Origin: Henckelia pumila
Lineage: Eukaryota > Streptophyta > Magnoliopsida > Lamiales > Gesneriaceae
DNA length: 64,000 bases
Reading direction: 5' to 3'
NCBI RefSeq assembly: GCF_033568475.1
Contig: NC_133123.1
Coordinates: 157,309,753-157,373,752 of the forward strand
Position numbers and translations under genes: made by a program. Of the stretch, positions 1 to 12,308 are shown in pieces (position 1 is the first letter of the stretch; every line of letters starts with the position of its first letter). Below the pieces are notes generated by a model. It did not search any database. It was not told where the DNA came from and saw only the letters and a program-made list of their open reading frames with translations.

Positions 1-310
1 AACTATAAGAATTTATGATATAGATTTCTTTAGGAATTAAACTGGTGGATAATCAAGTGATATCGAACCTCTAGAATTCATCTCTTATTGAATTTATGTC
101 TTGCGAATTTGTCGTTAATTAATTTTATTTATTGCAAATTTTAGTTATTTAAACACAAACCATCATCGTAGCTCTACATAGGATTAAGATTTTATTAGTT
201 GCAAATATTTAATATAATATTATTTTATTCATTTTCTGTGGAATCGATTTGAACTTAATTCCTATATTATAACTTGACATCGTGCGCTTGCGAGCGAAAA
301 ACACGCAAGA
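1..310. mobile_element. Probable Ty3/gypsy LTR or leader remnant
   Basis: An AT-rich stretch ends near 240-300 in a segment reading TGTGGAATCGATTTGAAC, followed by CATCGTGCGCTTGCGAG. This kind of sequence commonly lies near the inner edge of plant Athila/Tat-type LTRs. No coding part, primer-binding site or target duplication is visible and the left edge is cut by the window. Family assignment rests on remembered similarity. It is a decayed fossil. Confidence 0.3.
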
Positions 311-1278
311 ATAGTGTCCAATGAGTGCACGTGATACGTGTGTTAAAAAATAATTAATTAATCGGTCAAATATTTTGTTCATCAATTAAACAATCGGTAG
401 ACTCTCAAGTAGTTTGCAGATATATTTTTTTAATATTTTATGTGTGCTAAGCTATAGACAAAAATTAATTAAAAACATAGGGTGTTTTTGTAATATTTTC
501 TGGCGTTGTCAATATTCATGCATAATTAATTGTTAAAAAATGTGCCATATATTGTACTCTCACAACTTATGACTTGTACGTAGCTATGCTACACTAATCA
601 ATAGCATTAATATTCTCGAGTAGCATTTTTCAAATGGTCATATCATGGTTTCACTTCATGGTTGAAGGGATAGGGCCGACAAGGCAGGTATTTAAACATT
701 TATATCAAATAAATAGATATTTTCAAAAATAAAGATATTGAAAAATTACAATATTTTTTTTATTAACTATTTGCGATTTTAGCTCTTACCACTATCAAAT
801 TTTCAGTCTTCATTCGCTACTTGATTTTTATTGGTTTATTTTATTTAAAGTTTTAATTATTTTTATAATATTTGTCACTGTATTTTTTTTATAATACAAT
901 GACACGTCAATGCTTAATAAGGTAAAAAACTAAAATTATGAAAAATCGAAATGCACATAATAAAACTAGAACTTGACAATACAAAATAAAAAAAATAAAA
1001 AATAAAAGTCGAGTATACGTGACAAAATATTTAATTTTTCTTAATGTTTAAGCTTTGTTTTCTGAGTACTTTATTATCGTCATCAAATCATTTGATTTGT
1101 TAGAAAGTGTTTGCAGTCTCTTAAAAAAAAATGTAAATTTTTTTCAATAATCACTCTTTTTAGACAATACAAGCACTCTTAAACCCACCATATATCTGGT
1201 GAACTCATCAATCACTTCATTAAAACCTCAACAACATATCTAGTAGGGTTAATGAGATCCTACACTAAAGATAATATC
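311..1278. other. AT-rich intergenic DNA
   Basis: No coding potential, RNA gene or clear element termini seen. The stretch is dominated by A/T runs and short homopolymers. Confidence 0.6.
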
Positions 1279-1281
1279 TAA

Positions 1282-2951
1282 GGGCATCCACAATAGCAAA
1301 GAGTCCTGGAGAGCTTTTTCATGCTTCTCACTCCGCCACGTCAACGTCACCTCAAAAACATAAAACCTCATTCAATTCTCCACTATAACAAAAAACTCAA
1401 ACAACTTTTTTATGGACCTCACACTCAATTCAAATATTTAAAATATCAATTTATTTTATATATTTATATATACTTAATTTATATCAATAGCTTATTTTTA
1501 TTAAAATAAATATAATTTTTATAAATATTTAATAATTGTACTTCATAAAAAAATAACTATAATTTGAATTCAATTTCAAAATTTTTGTAACGTGAAATAC
1601 ATATTTTTATTTTTAAAAAAACAATTAACAATTTATTTTATACATTTATTTATTACAAATAATTAATATTATTCATAATATGATAGTGATCGTGGATGGG
1701 TGATTTAACATTGAAATTCATATTATTCAAAATATGATAGTTATATACGAATTTTTATTTTTGAAGAAACAACTATTAATTTATTTTATATATTTATTTA
1801 TTACAAATCATTCTTAATATTTATTATATGATCGTGAACATATACAACATTAATTAATAATTAAAATTTTGATTACATAATGCTTCAGTAGATGATAAGA
1901 AATACATAAATTACAAACGATATTAAAAAAAATTAAAATACATCTACTCTCTTTCATGCTTCTTTTTAAGCTTTGCGCATATTTTGAGATGTATGTTAAG
2001 TTGTTCCGGTGTCATGTCACTGGTATCTTTCATAAGGATTTCATAATCCTTATGAAGGGCCTCAGCCTCTCGAGTCGCTACCTCATTTTTTTGTAGTTTT
2101 TATTTTCTCCATGTGAAGTTCTTCCAGCTTTTGCCACCTAAGGTCCATTGCAAATTGACTACCCATAGCTTGTCAATATTCAAGTGGACACGCATAAAAT
2201 GGAGCTTGATGACGAACATTGCTCGGAAAAGTAGGCAAGCTTTGAGAGCCTTGAAAATTAAGCGGATATTGTGAAAGATTTGGAAAATTATGAGGGTATT
2301 GTGTGGGAGAAATAAATTGGCTATTAGGACGACTCTGAGAATTTTCTGCGGTATTTTTTTCGATATTTTCGGAATGCAAATAATTTCTAAAAGACCCGAA
2401 AAAATTTTCATCCATTTCAAATAAATTGATGGAGTGAATCAAGTGATTTTGTGTGTGAAAGAATTGTAGCATGAAATAATGAAAATGCACAGTGTATTTA
2501 TAGGAAACTTTGAACGGCTTTTTTTAATTAAAAATATATATTTTCATATTTTTTTAATAACTTTACATAATACAAACAAAAGGCAATAATGTGTCTGCAT
2601 AACGGATATATATATATATAATATTAAATTAAATAATAAAAAATATTAATATATATAATATTTAATAATAAAAAATACTAAAAAAAATTAAAGTATCGGA
2701 TGCAATAATTTGAAAAAGAAAAGCCGAAAAAGAAGAAAAAAGAAACGGTGGAGGAAAAAAAGTGGAGGAAGAAAAGTGTGTATGTATATGTAATATATAC
2801 AATATATAATAACGATTATATTTATATATATTTAAATAATAAAAAAAATATTAAAAAAATATAAGCAAAGGGCGCTTTTGCTGTCAAGAGCGCCCTTTGG
2901 AGAAGCTCTTTCCCTTGTCAGAAGTGTTTCGAGCTCCCACTGTGGATGCCC
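1282..2951. mobile_element. Non-autonomous PIF/Harbinger element
   Basis: The element is bounded by inverted termini beginning GGGCATCCACA and flanked on both sides by TAA (1279-1281 and 2952-2954), the 3-bp target duplication typical of PIF/Harbinger. The left terminus reads GGGCATCCACAATAG and the right one, reverse-complemented, GGGCATCCACAGTGG. At about 1.67 kb it is too short for a full element and no DDE transposase is visible. It keeps the two ends of an ORF1-type gene on the minus strand (see 1944-2415). The 3' third also has short near-palindromes around GGGCGCTTTTG / CAAGAGCGCCC (2870-2897). Confidence 0.8.
1944..2415 (-). pseudogene. Remnant of Harbinger ORF1 (Myb/NAM-associated type)
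   Basis: A minus-strand reading frame starts near 2415 with MDENFFGSFRNYLHSE and continues with an Asn/Pro/Gln-rich stretch (SQYPLNFQGSQ), resembling the disordered N-terminus of plant Harbinger ORF1 proteins, which are often misannotated as glutathione S-transferase T3-like. Another frame just downstream ends with a charged helix (DYEILMKDTSDMTPEQLN, then LKICAKLKKKHE and a stop at 1944-1946), resembling the ORF1 C-terminus. The central Myb/SANT-like part is absent, so this is an internal-deletion derivative and not a working protein. Assignment is by recognised style of sequence, not by a search. Confidence 0.6.
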
Positions 2952-3054
2952 TAAGTCATGCATTTAATGATTTTTATTTTTACACGTAGGCGTAATTAAT
3001 GATATATTGTTGACGTGACAAATCATGAGACATTAGATCTATCATTGGGGTAAT

Positions 3055-3277
3055 TAGGGCTGGAATACCGAACCAAAATACCAACTTTTCGGGATACCAT
3101 ATCGAAATTTTTTCGATATATAAACATTTTTTTGGTATATCGAATTTTTTTTCGGTATTTGTACGGTAGCAATATGTATGTTTTTCATACCAAAATTTTG
3201 AAATTTCGATATCGGTACCGATATGAATTTTTTTCATACCAATATTTTAGATACGGTATACCGAAAACTCATCCCTA
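3055..3277. mobile_element. hAT-type MITE
   Basis: A 223-bp element with inverted ends TAGGGCTGGAATACCGA and (reverse complement of the right end) TAGGGATGAGTTTTCGGTA. It is flanked by near-identical 8-bp duplications, GGGGTAAT (3047-3054) and GGAGTAAT (3278-3285). TAGGG termini with an 8-bp target duplication are hAT hallmarks. The interior is rich in GGTATACCGA-like repeats. It has no coding capacity. Confidence 0.75.
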
Positions 3278-3504
3278 GGAGTAATACCCATATGCTAGGT
3301 TGAACTCAAATTTTTTATTGTTGATAGAGAACGTGTGACATTAGATCTACGCAAAAAAAATTTAATTGATAGAGAACGTGTGACGTGTCTCCATGACAAA
3401 TCCTGAAATCAGATATTATAATTTATGCAAAATTAACCGCGTTAAATTCAATGAGATTATATTGGATGGATAAAAAGAAAAATCAAAGAGCACTTTTCTA
3501 CAAG

Positions 3505-3660
3505 ACGGTGTGACGTATTTATATTCGTGAGACGGGTCGAATTCGTTTATACTTTGAATGAAAAAATAATATTTTTGACTTAAAAAATTATACTTATGTG
3601 TTAGGTTGAATAAAATACAAATCTTAGAAAATTAACCCATGAGACCGTCTGATATGAATT
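3505..3660. repeat. Dispersed GAGACGGTCTCA-type repeat, copy 1
   Basis: The segment begins CAAGACGGTGTGACG, has a core with GTGAGACGGGTCGAATT, and ends ATGAGACCGTCTGATATG, so its ends are imperfect inverted repeats around GAGACNGTCT. Related segments occur at about 7740-7930, 13618-13745 and 56725-56905. It may be a MITE or a decayed SINE; the class is undecided. Confidence 0.5.
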
Positions 3661-3981
3661 TTCGTGAAAGCTAATATGATAATGTGTGATCGGATCCATT
3701 ATCAACAAATCCATATTCTCCCTTAATTACCATACAAAAATTGTTATCTTAACTTCTTATAAGTTCGAGTTTATTACCAGGACCACACTTGATAACCATG
3801 TCATACACTTCTCCCAATGCAATGCGGGAGGGTATTACAATCACCACTATTTCAATACCCAACATCATTAATTATCACTACCTGAATCATCAATTCACCC
3901 AAGACTTGTCCATATAGATTCAAAAGAAGGCTCTTGTGCATTTGACACTTTGTCGCTCAGGTTCCATAGACAGCTTCTATG
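3661..3981. other. Intergenic stretch without recognised content
   Basis: Less AT-rich than its surroundings. Only short frames are present and none resembles a known protein. Confidence 0.5.
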
Positions 3982-3990
3982 CACATATCT

Positions 3991-4207
3991 GGAGAAAATT
4001 CCGATTCAGTCCTAAATGTTTGGACATATTTCCGGTTCAGTCCTAAATGTTTAATGTTTCCGGTTTAGTCCGAAATATTTTTCAAAAATTCTCGGTTCAG
4101 TCCTAAATATTTTTATGTTTTCGGTTTGGTCCCAAATATTTTAAAAAGTTGCCGGTTCAGTCCTAAATGTTTTACGTTCCAGATTTCGTCCTAAATAAAA
4201 TAGAAGC

Positions 4208-4254
<47 letters not shown>

Positions 4255-5162
4255 GAACAAGAATTTCTTTCAAATGAAAATATAATATAAATTATGCAAA
4301 ATAAAATTATAGAATAAAAAATAATTGAACCGTGCAACCTGATAGTTAAAAACATTATCATTCACAAACAAATAAACATATGTTTTAGCAAATAACTAGT
4401 ATTACTTATTTCACAAAATATTTGAAATTTTCATCAAATTTTTCAAGAGAAGAATACTTATGGTTAACAATTGAGAAAATATAATGAAGTATTTGACCAC
4501 TGTTGAAGTAGTGATATGAAATTAAGTTTTATTTAATAATAAATTTTTTTCAAATAGTATTTTTAAAATTATAAAAAGAGTTTTAAAAAGATATATATCT
4601 TTTTTCAACTCTCAAATGTTTTCTTAAATGTGCAATCATCATGAATGAGAATATAACAAAATTAATAGAAATGTGAAATAACATCATTAAATTTTAATTT
4701 CTCAAGTTTCGTTTATTTTATTTAAGTTTTTATTTTGTAGCATCATGATTTAATATTTTTATTTTGAACATTGTGTAAAATTGATTTAAATTTGGATAAA
4801 AACTCTAATAAATTTGTGTTTTATTTACAACTTTTTTAATGTTAAATAGATAATAAATAATATAAAAATCAATTATAAATGATATAACACTACGCGATGT
4901 TAGTTTTAACGCACGAGTACATGGAAAGATCAAACCGAGAACTTTTGAGAAATATTTGGCACGAAATCGGAAATGTAAAAATATTTAGGACTGAACCGAA
5001 AACTTTTGGGAAATATATAGGACCAAACCGGGAACGTATAAACATTTAGGACTGAATCGAAAACTTTTGGGAAAGATTTAGGACCAAACCGGTAACATCC
5101 AAGCATTTAGAACTGAACCGGAAATGTGTCCAAATATTTAGGACTGAACCGGGATTTTGCCC
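3991..5162. mobile_element. Non-autonomous Mutator-like (MULE) foldback
   Basis: A 1,172-bp element with long inverted arms (about 3991-4200 and 4915-5162) built from repeated units of the form CGGTTCAGTCCTAAATGTTT. It is flanked by a perfect 9-bp target duplication, CACATATCT, at 3982-3990 and 5163-5171. The outermost ends are GGAGAAAATTCC and (reverse complement) GGGCAAAATCCC. The interior is AT-rich with an (AAT)n microsatellite at about 4207-4251. Long arms with a 9-bp duplication identify the Mutator superfamily. No transposase is present. Confidence 0.85.
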
Positions 5163-5171
5163 CACATATCT

Positions 5172-6090
5172 TTTTGTCACATATCACTATTATCTTTATG
5201 TTCGCACCGCAACCATCTATGTTACCATTGTGTAATGTCTTGGGCACAGATTTCAACAATGTCGCACACCAATGTGGAACGAGGTATGGTCGGAACAAGA
5301 TCATTGGGAACCAACGTGCGTACCCCAGAACTCGGAATGCTTGATATCTAAACCACCCATCTCCTATATTTGATAATCCCAAATTTATTGAGAACATAAG
5401 CAAATGGTAAGAGGATTCAAATGGCAAGCAAAAAAAGAATTTTTATGATAGTTACTTAGTGTAGTACCAAAAGACGTAAATATGACAAAAACTCTCATTT
5501 GTAAGCATGATCAACACATACGTCAAACACAAGTTTATCTTTGGAACATAACATCTTTCGTGTTTATTACCTAACAGAGCAACACAAGTGTAAATTCTCA
5601 TCCAATAAACCTGGGCCGAAACATAGCGATTGGATTGACATCCGATTACATATATCATCGTCGTCGCTCTATGTTGGTACAATAATATAGATTAATTTGT
5701 TCAAAATTGACACCATAACCGAAATGCTCACCACCAAAGAAACATTGCAATGTATGTTGATAGATATAGTTGGGACTTGGGACCATTTCTCGAGTGGCAC
5801 CCAAAGGAGAAAGGGATGGCACACCATGATTTGCCAGCATAATCTTTTAAGTTCAATGAATTGGTGTCAACGGTGTAGGCCCATTGGGCTGGATGTACCA
5901 CTTGTGTGGTGTATGGTACAACACATGGCAGCGTGTTTATTTTTGTTTGCGTAAAGACAAATTGGGGCATGGGAAAGCTTCCATTCCACGTCCTTGGTCC
6001 CTCAGCGGCTGTTAAGTGGGCCCATTTTCGAAAAGGCGTTTTTTATTTTCTCATTACGGGCCAGGCCCACAGTATTAGTGTCCAATTATG
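5172..6090. other. Unassigned less AT-rich island
   Basis: This block has noticeably more G+C than the flanks and several overlapping frames of 60-106 codons on both strands. None continues through the block, no pair joins by clean splice sites, and no domain is recognisable. It could be a decayed gene or old element next to which the MULE inserted. I do not assign a function. Confidence 0.4.
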
Positions 6091-7933
6091 AGATGGTTAA
6101 GATGTTAAGTGGGCTTAGTTGTTATTAAGCAGCAATTAGTTGGTGTTTAAGTGGTAAGATTAGAATAAAGGCGAGGGAGTGTTTGCAATAGCTTTTGTTT
6201 TTAACAAGTGATAATTAAAAGTGTTGCTAGAAAAGAAAAGGGTAAAGTTGAAAATAAGAAATAATTAGTGTTTGATAAATAATGGACTCCAGTATTTTAA
6301 TCAAAATCACTTTTGTAGAAACAGAATCAACATCACATTAATTTTTAAAATTTAATTAAATTAAGTAGAAGTTAACCCAGAATTTATGTTTAAGAAACAT
6401 AAAAAACTAGTTTTTTTAAAGCCAAAAACCTAGAATCACTTTTTTTTTTTCTGTGATTGTACATACTTAATAAATAAAAGTACTTTACATTTTCAATTAA
6501 ATGTAAATAACATAAAGAAAATCAAATAATTGTTTTCATATTAATGTTTCACCAAATTTTGAAAAATATTTGTAATTTCATATATAAGATTTAATTCAGA
6601 AGTTTTTATAAAATCGTATGAAATTTTCATAAAACTCAAAATAAAAATATTATAAAATATTTCAACACCGACTATATTTGGACAATCTTAATGTCGACTA
6701 CTTTCATGATTCATCGGCGACATGTATATATTTGTCTTGTTCTCAATTTGCCATATTAATTGTCGAATATTTCTACACCAATCTTATTTAATGTGTTAAT
6801 TTTTAAATCATGGCATAGTTCCATTCCTATCTTTTTTAGGTACCCCCATTTGCGTTCATTTTACTTATTTAGTCGTAGCAAGTAGCAACACTAACTAAAG
6901 AATCCGATGTTTCATTTTGGTCGATTTATTAAAAATTATAATTGAAAAATAATATTATATTTTAAATATTTTAAATCGTAAAATAATTTAAATATCAATT
7001 GTTCATTACTGTCCCAATAAAAAATAATAAATTAACGCAACAAACATGACATCAGGACACAAGAGAAAATAGTTTGTAAAAAATACTATGGACCATTAAG
7101 ATGCATATTTTTATATTTTCAGGGCCAAAAATTGTTGGATAATTTTATTTATGATCTTAAAAAAAGTAAACAATTGTATAATTATTATAATTATTCATAT
7201 TTTGTTGAGAAAATAAAAAAAAACACTATTTATATTTATAAAATAGATGTCCACAAATAGCAAGATGCATGGCACCACTTTGCCACGTGTGGGTCTGCAG
7301 ACAAAATGACCCAGTGCGGGGAATGCGGTGTTGACTTTGTGAATACGAATCAATTATTTGTTTAAACTATTTAATTAAATAAATAAATTTGTTTTGAATA
7401 AAAAGTCAAACTTTTGTTTACACCATCATGCACCATCGTGCGTGTCTAACAAAAAAATATTTATTATTTTGAATTTTATTATAATATACTCCCTTCGTCT
7501 TAATTATATAGTTTATATTTTTTTTGTTTATCCCAAATATATAGTTATATGTTATATTTAGTAATATTTTTTACAATTCTTTACTAATATAACCCTATTA
7601 ACTAGACCTTGAAAATTGTGCAATCATTTTTTAATACATTAAATAGGGATAAAATATAAAGTTTGTATAAAATTGTTTTCTTAATCTGTGTAAAAAAAAG
7701 TAAGACTATATAATCGAGACGGAGAGAATATATGATATAATAATTTAAGTAAATTTCATGAGACAGTTTCTTTTTTTAAAACCAAGTGTAGATTCATGAG
7801 ACAATTTCAAAGCTAGGTACTTGTAATATGGGTTAACTCGACATATATGTAATAAAGAATAATAATTTTCACATAAATTTTTACAGTTTAAATTGAATAC
7901 GGAAATCAATCTCATAAAATTGATATTTATAAC
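6091..7933. other. AT-rich intergenic DNA with decayed repeats
   Basis: No gene seen. A terminus-like GGGAGTGTTTGCAAT at about 6177 resembles the ends of the small element at 57430-57494, but no partner end was found. A degenerate copy of the GAGAC-type repeat lies at about 7740-7930 (CATGAGACAGTTTC, then AATCTCATAAAATTG). Confidence 0.5.
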
Positions 7934-7936
7934 TTA

Positions 7937-8616
7937 GGGCATCTCAAAATAGCGTGAAATGCTATTCTGACGCAGGGTTGTTTCTCCAACCCATGGACGC
8001 TAGCGTCCAATGAATTCCCTCCCTGCGTCAGATTTGACGCAGGATTCCTGCGTCAAATCTGACGCAGGGGGTTTTTACTTTTTTTTTCTTTTTTTTAAAA
8101 ATTTTTTAATTGTTTTTTTTATTATTTATATAATGCAAATAAAATAAAATTTTAAAAAAGAAAAATAGTTTAATTTTTAAATAATGAATTGTAATTAAGG
8201 TATTATTTAAAAAATAATTTTTTTTCTGATTATTTAAAAAATAATTAGTTTGTGTTATAGTAATTAAAAATGTTTAATAATTTATAAAATAATTAGACAA
8301 TATTTAATTTATAATAATATATTATTATAATAATACCAAATTAATATATTTATCATTTTAGTTATATTATTGTAATTATTAATATTATAATATTAATATA
8401 ATAAAAATTATATGTAATGTAATTAATTAATGCAAATGTATAAATATATATTTTTATGAATAATAAAAAGTACGGTAAAAGAAATATTTCGAAAATATTT
8501 TTTTTAAAGTAAGATTTGAAGTAAGTGGATTGGAGATGAATGTTATATTTGATGCAGAATTGCACTATTATAAAATAAAACAACTTTAAAATAAAGTTTT
8601 AGGTTGAAGATAGACC
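7937..8616. mobile_element. Probable Harbinger/Tourist-type MITE
   Basis: The left end reads TTA then GGGCATCTCAAAATAG, and the right end GGTTGAAGATAGACC then TTA. The TTA triplets (7934-7936 and 8617-8619) fit a 3-bp target duplication. The right terminus matches the left only loosely. The body is AT-rich and contains the palindrome at 8021-8069. No coding capacity. Confidence 0.5.
8021..8069. repeat. Perfect 49-bp palindrome
   Basis: Two 24-bp arms (8021-8044 and 8046-8069) around one central base are exactly complementary. Each arm is itself near-palindromic, built from CCTGCGTCA and TGACGCAGG, so the whole is four alternating copies of one 9-bp word. It could extrude as a cruciform or transcribe to a strong hairpin. 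Confidence 0.9.
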
Positions 8617-8619
8617 TTA

Positions 8620-9473
8620 CATAAACAAGCCAAAGCAGAGCCAATATGTGCGATCGCCCTCCCTTAACAGTCAACGCCTACAATCTTCTTTTAGTTACCT
8701 TTGTCACATCAAGTAATATTGATGTTTCAAAATAATTTTAGCACTCGATACCTTTAATGTAAACAAAATCCTTAATTCAAAGTTATACTAAATTCCTAAA
8801 TATGGATTTTCTCAATTGAATAATTAAATTTATTTTAGAAAAAATAATGATTCACGTGATTCAAGGACACAAATGTTCGATAAAAATGTTATAAATAATT
8901 AAATATTATTTAAAATGTGAAAATTAAATGAGAACGGTGGCCATGATTATTAATCTGAAATAGTCAGTATTGGCTGCTGTGGGGTGCTCCATATTTAAAA
9001 ACTCTATATTTTTTAACCAATCAAAATTCTCCAAAATTTTAAATTAGTTGTATTCAACTCCACACAACATTTTTTTTTATTTGTAAATTTCTAAGGAAGA
9101 CTTGGTCTTAATATTTTTTTAAAAAATATTTTAATTTCGAAACAATTTTTTTTTTGAAAAATTGATGGGACTAAAAATAAAAATATATCTTAGAAACAAA
9201 TAATATTTATATATTATAGAGAGATTTTATTTTCATCATATATATTATCTCTTTCCGATTTTAATATTTTATGTTGTCAAATTTGTTTCAGTCTTAAATA
9301 TTTCAAATTTTCATATATTTAGTTTTTTTTCATTTAAATTGATGACGTGACAGTATATAAATCACCGTCATATCCGCTCCACATCAATATTTAAAAAAAA
9401 TGACTAAAATTACATATATTTATTTATTTGTGTGTGTTAGAAACTTATTGTTCACCGTCTTTTAAATTCGAGA
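8620..9473. other. Intergenic, AT-rich
   Basis: No gene, RNA or element termini recognised. Confidence 0.5.
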
Positions 9474-9495
9474 ATATATATATATATATATATAT

Positions 9496-9658
9496 GACTT
9501 TTCAGCTGTTCAACAATATTTCTCCACCTCGTTTTCGATCACTAAAATTCGGTATCGGGTTTTAGTTGTTTTTTTTAATTTTTCGCATAACTAACTCGGT
9601 ATCAGATTTTAGTGGTCGGTGACGAATTGAGCATCATTAGTTGGGCAGCTGAAATTTT
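9496..9658. mobile_element. Foldback MITE inside a (TA)n run, family A
   Basis: A 163-bp core with imperfect inverted arms. The left arm holds TTTTCAGCTGTTCAACAATA and CACTAAAATTCGGTATCGGG; the right arm holds GTCGGTGACGAATTGAGC and TTGGGCAGCTGAAATT. It lies exactly between two (TA)n tracts (about 9474-9495 and 9659-9680). A second member of the family is at 12675-12843. A TA target or (TA)n preference is inferred. Confidence 0.7.
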
Positions 9659-9680
9659 ATATATATATATATATATATAT

Positions 9681-10222
9681 CAGAAAAAAATGGATGGTAC
9701 AGATTCGATCGTAATGGGTCCTTGAAATTGTGACTGATATCAATAGTATTATGTTTTATTGTAATCTCATGAATATATTTTATTAATCAAAGAGAATACA
9801 AAATATAAAATTCAATTTTGGACAGGGAATAATACTTGATACTAATAGTCAAAACACACATGATACGCGTATAATATGTTGATATTATATATCGCATAAA
9901 CGTAATGTATTTATATTTTTAAAATATTTCATATAAATGATATTTAAAATTAAAAACTAAAAATCCGAAAATATTATAGTTTCGTAAAACTCCTAGATAT
10001 GATATCAAAATAGAAATTTTATGATTTTTGTAATATTTTTAATGTTAAATAGCATGTAGTCATTTTAAATTTCAAAAATGTGGATAATTATGAAAGAATA
10101 TTTTGTTAGATATAATAGTTATAGATAAATAAAAAAAATTTCAAATTGGGTTTTTATAATATTTTTTATTAAATTAAGATGAAATGTTTTTTTAATTTTG
10201 TAAGGATAATTTTGGTTTATCA
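9681..10222. other. Intergenic, AT-rich
   Basis: Nothing recognised. Confidence 0.5.
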
Positions 10223-10584
10223 TCTTACTATATTATTAAAGTAGAGATCTTCTAATTAACAAATTTTCAATTAATTGGTGAATTTTGATTTGAAATTAAC
10301 ATTATCTCCTAACTTAATTTTCAATAAAACTAAAATTATTGGGCAAAATAGTCATTTTATATGGTTTTCTCTTTTCTAGCCATTAAAAGCTCACTTTGTG
10401 CCCTTTGATATTATTTTATTTACAAAAATAACACTCACTTTATAAGATATATATATTTTTTGTGAATATTTGTTTAGGAAAACATTATATTTTTATTATT
10501 TTTTTAATTTTTTAATTTATTATTTATTTTTTTCGTTAAAAAAACAAAATGTACGAGCACGCAACGCGTGCAGCGAAATACTAG
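10223..10584 (+). mobile_element. Small non-autonomous Helitron
   Basis: It starts TCTTACTATATTATTAAA and ends ACTAG, with a 6-bp-stem hairpin (GCACGC-AAC-GCGTGC) about ten bases before the CTAG terminus. The host flank is A on the left (10222) and T on the right (10585), the expected AT target with no duplication. A 5' TC, a 3' CTRR end preceded by a hairpin and an A/T insertion site are the defining Helitron features. It is 362 bp and non-coding. Confidence 0.8.
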
Positions 10585-11750
10585 TAAAAACTATAGATAC
10601 GAGACGAAATTGAGAACCAATTTTAATTTTAGAATTTGCAAGCACGTTGTAATCTATAAATCATGTTTTAATTAATTAAATATAAAATCGAGCGTTTATC
10701 GTTTTACCGCAACATGTCACGATCTTAACAAAACAATTATTTCAGCCAAAGGAAGACAAATCATTCATGTCGACAGACCTATATATCCGCTTACCTTAAT
10801 GATGAGGGAACTTTATTTTAAATACTTAGCATGAAACAACATAAAATTTTATTTACAAAAAAATGTATATGTCCATATCTCAGAAGTTTCCCAACTTCAA
10901 TGGATGACATCTATTACATTTTACCTCAAAGTATGTCTATTTTTTTGAAGTTTCCCAGCTCCACATATATACCTACTATATATACATTTCACCTCCAAGT
11001 TCAAGCTCTACTCGAATTTGATAATTATCAAATTAAATTATTAATTTATATATATTACGAGTATATCATGACCATATATATATAAAAAAAATTATCGAAT
11101 CCAAGTCGAATCTGATAAGCATGTGTATGCGATCGAGCTTAAATTTTTGTGCAAATTATGTCATGGTAGTCAATAAATACAGCAATTTGAACTCTTCATA
11201 CACACGCATATATGTACAAGAAGTGTGAGCAAATTTTTGTTTAGATCATGTATTTAGATTTTGGTTCTATTCCTATTTTGATATCTATATGTGTGTGTGT
11301 CTATTATAGTATTATATATAAATATATTAATTAATAAATTGTACTATATATTTTGTTTCATTGACAAATGGTCACGTACGTACGAACTATAGATTGAGAC
11401 AAGCATAAGCCGTGTAAGATTAGAGTTCACACGTAAGATGGTTTAGATAAGGATGTAAGCAAAGCCTAGGTGATGGTTAAAATCATTCACATGTTTTCAA
11501 AATTAATTAATTAATTTATTAATATCGCATGGTCATGCGAGAAATAAGAATGTATTTGGATGAAATGATTTGATTTTAAAATAAATTGAAATGATATAGT
11601 TGCATCTAGAGTATATTTTGTATACCGGATCTAATCAACTAAATTGGTATAAAAATTAAAAAAAATTCACCTTACATAATTTCATCCGATTAATTGTTTC
11701 AAATATTTCAATCTAAATGCACCACGATCATTTCGACTGTAAGCATACCG
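10585..11750. other. Intergenic, AT-rich
   Basis: No gene recognised. A frame of 84 codons at 10831-11085 has low complexity and no family resemblance. Confidence 0.5.
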
Positions 11751-12308
11751 CAGGGATGGCATTAGGGTTGTGGTGGGCTATAGCCCTATCCAATTTTTTT
11801 TTCTTTTTCTTTTTTTAAGAAAAAAACTTGTATATCTCTCAAAATAATTAACAGTGTCTTAAAATTTTTATTCTTGTATATATATGAGTTGTTTCTCTGA
11901 AATTTATATATAAATTCGGTCTCATGACTTGATGTCTCACGTCTCAAGCATAGATATACACATGAAATCTCATTTGTTTTCAGATTACTTTTAAAATATT
12001 GTAATCTTTGGATGATGATAAAAGGTTGAAAAGTGAGTTTTTCATGATTGAGTGATTAAAAGGTATAATTCTTAGATAATGAAAATTTAATTTGTTAATT
12101 TTAATCAATTATTAAGTTTAATCAAAATAAATTATAAAAATTGGGAAGAAAATTTTCAAGTCGTATTTATGGTCTATTACTCTAAATTCATAAAATCGTT
12201 AAATGAGCTTCAACATATATTAAAATTAATTATATTTTTTTTATAATAATATATAATTTATTACATTAATTTAAACTCTCCAAACTCAAATTTCTAGATC
12301 TGTCCCTG
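11751..12308. mobile_element. hAT-like non-autonomous element
   Basis: The left end CAGGGATGGCATTAGGG and the right end (reverse complement) CAGGGACAGATCTAGAAA form short imperfect inverted repeats of hAT style. The segment GTGGGCTATAGCCC just inside the left end is characteristic of a widespread plant hAT family. No clean 8-bp duplication could be read, so the borders are less certain than for the other hAT elements here. Confidence 0.5.

Noticed and set aside
3320-3385. Short duplicate TTGATAGAGAACGTGTGAC pair
   Set aside because: Two nearby copies only; a local duplication without further structure.
10831-11085. 84-codon ORF in AT-rich DNA
   Set aside because: Low-complexity ending, no family resemblance, no splice or context support.
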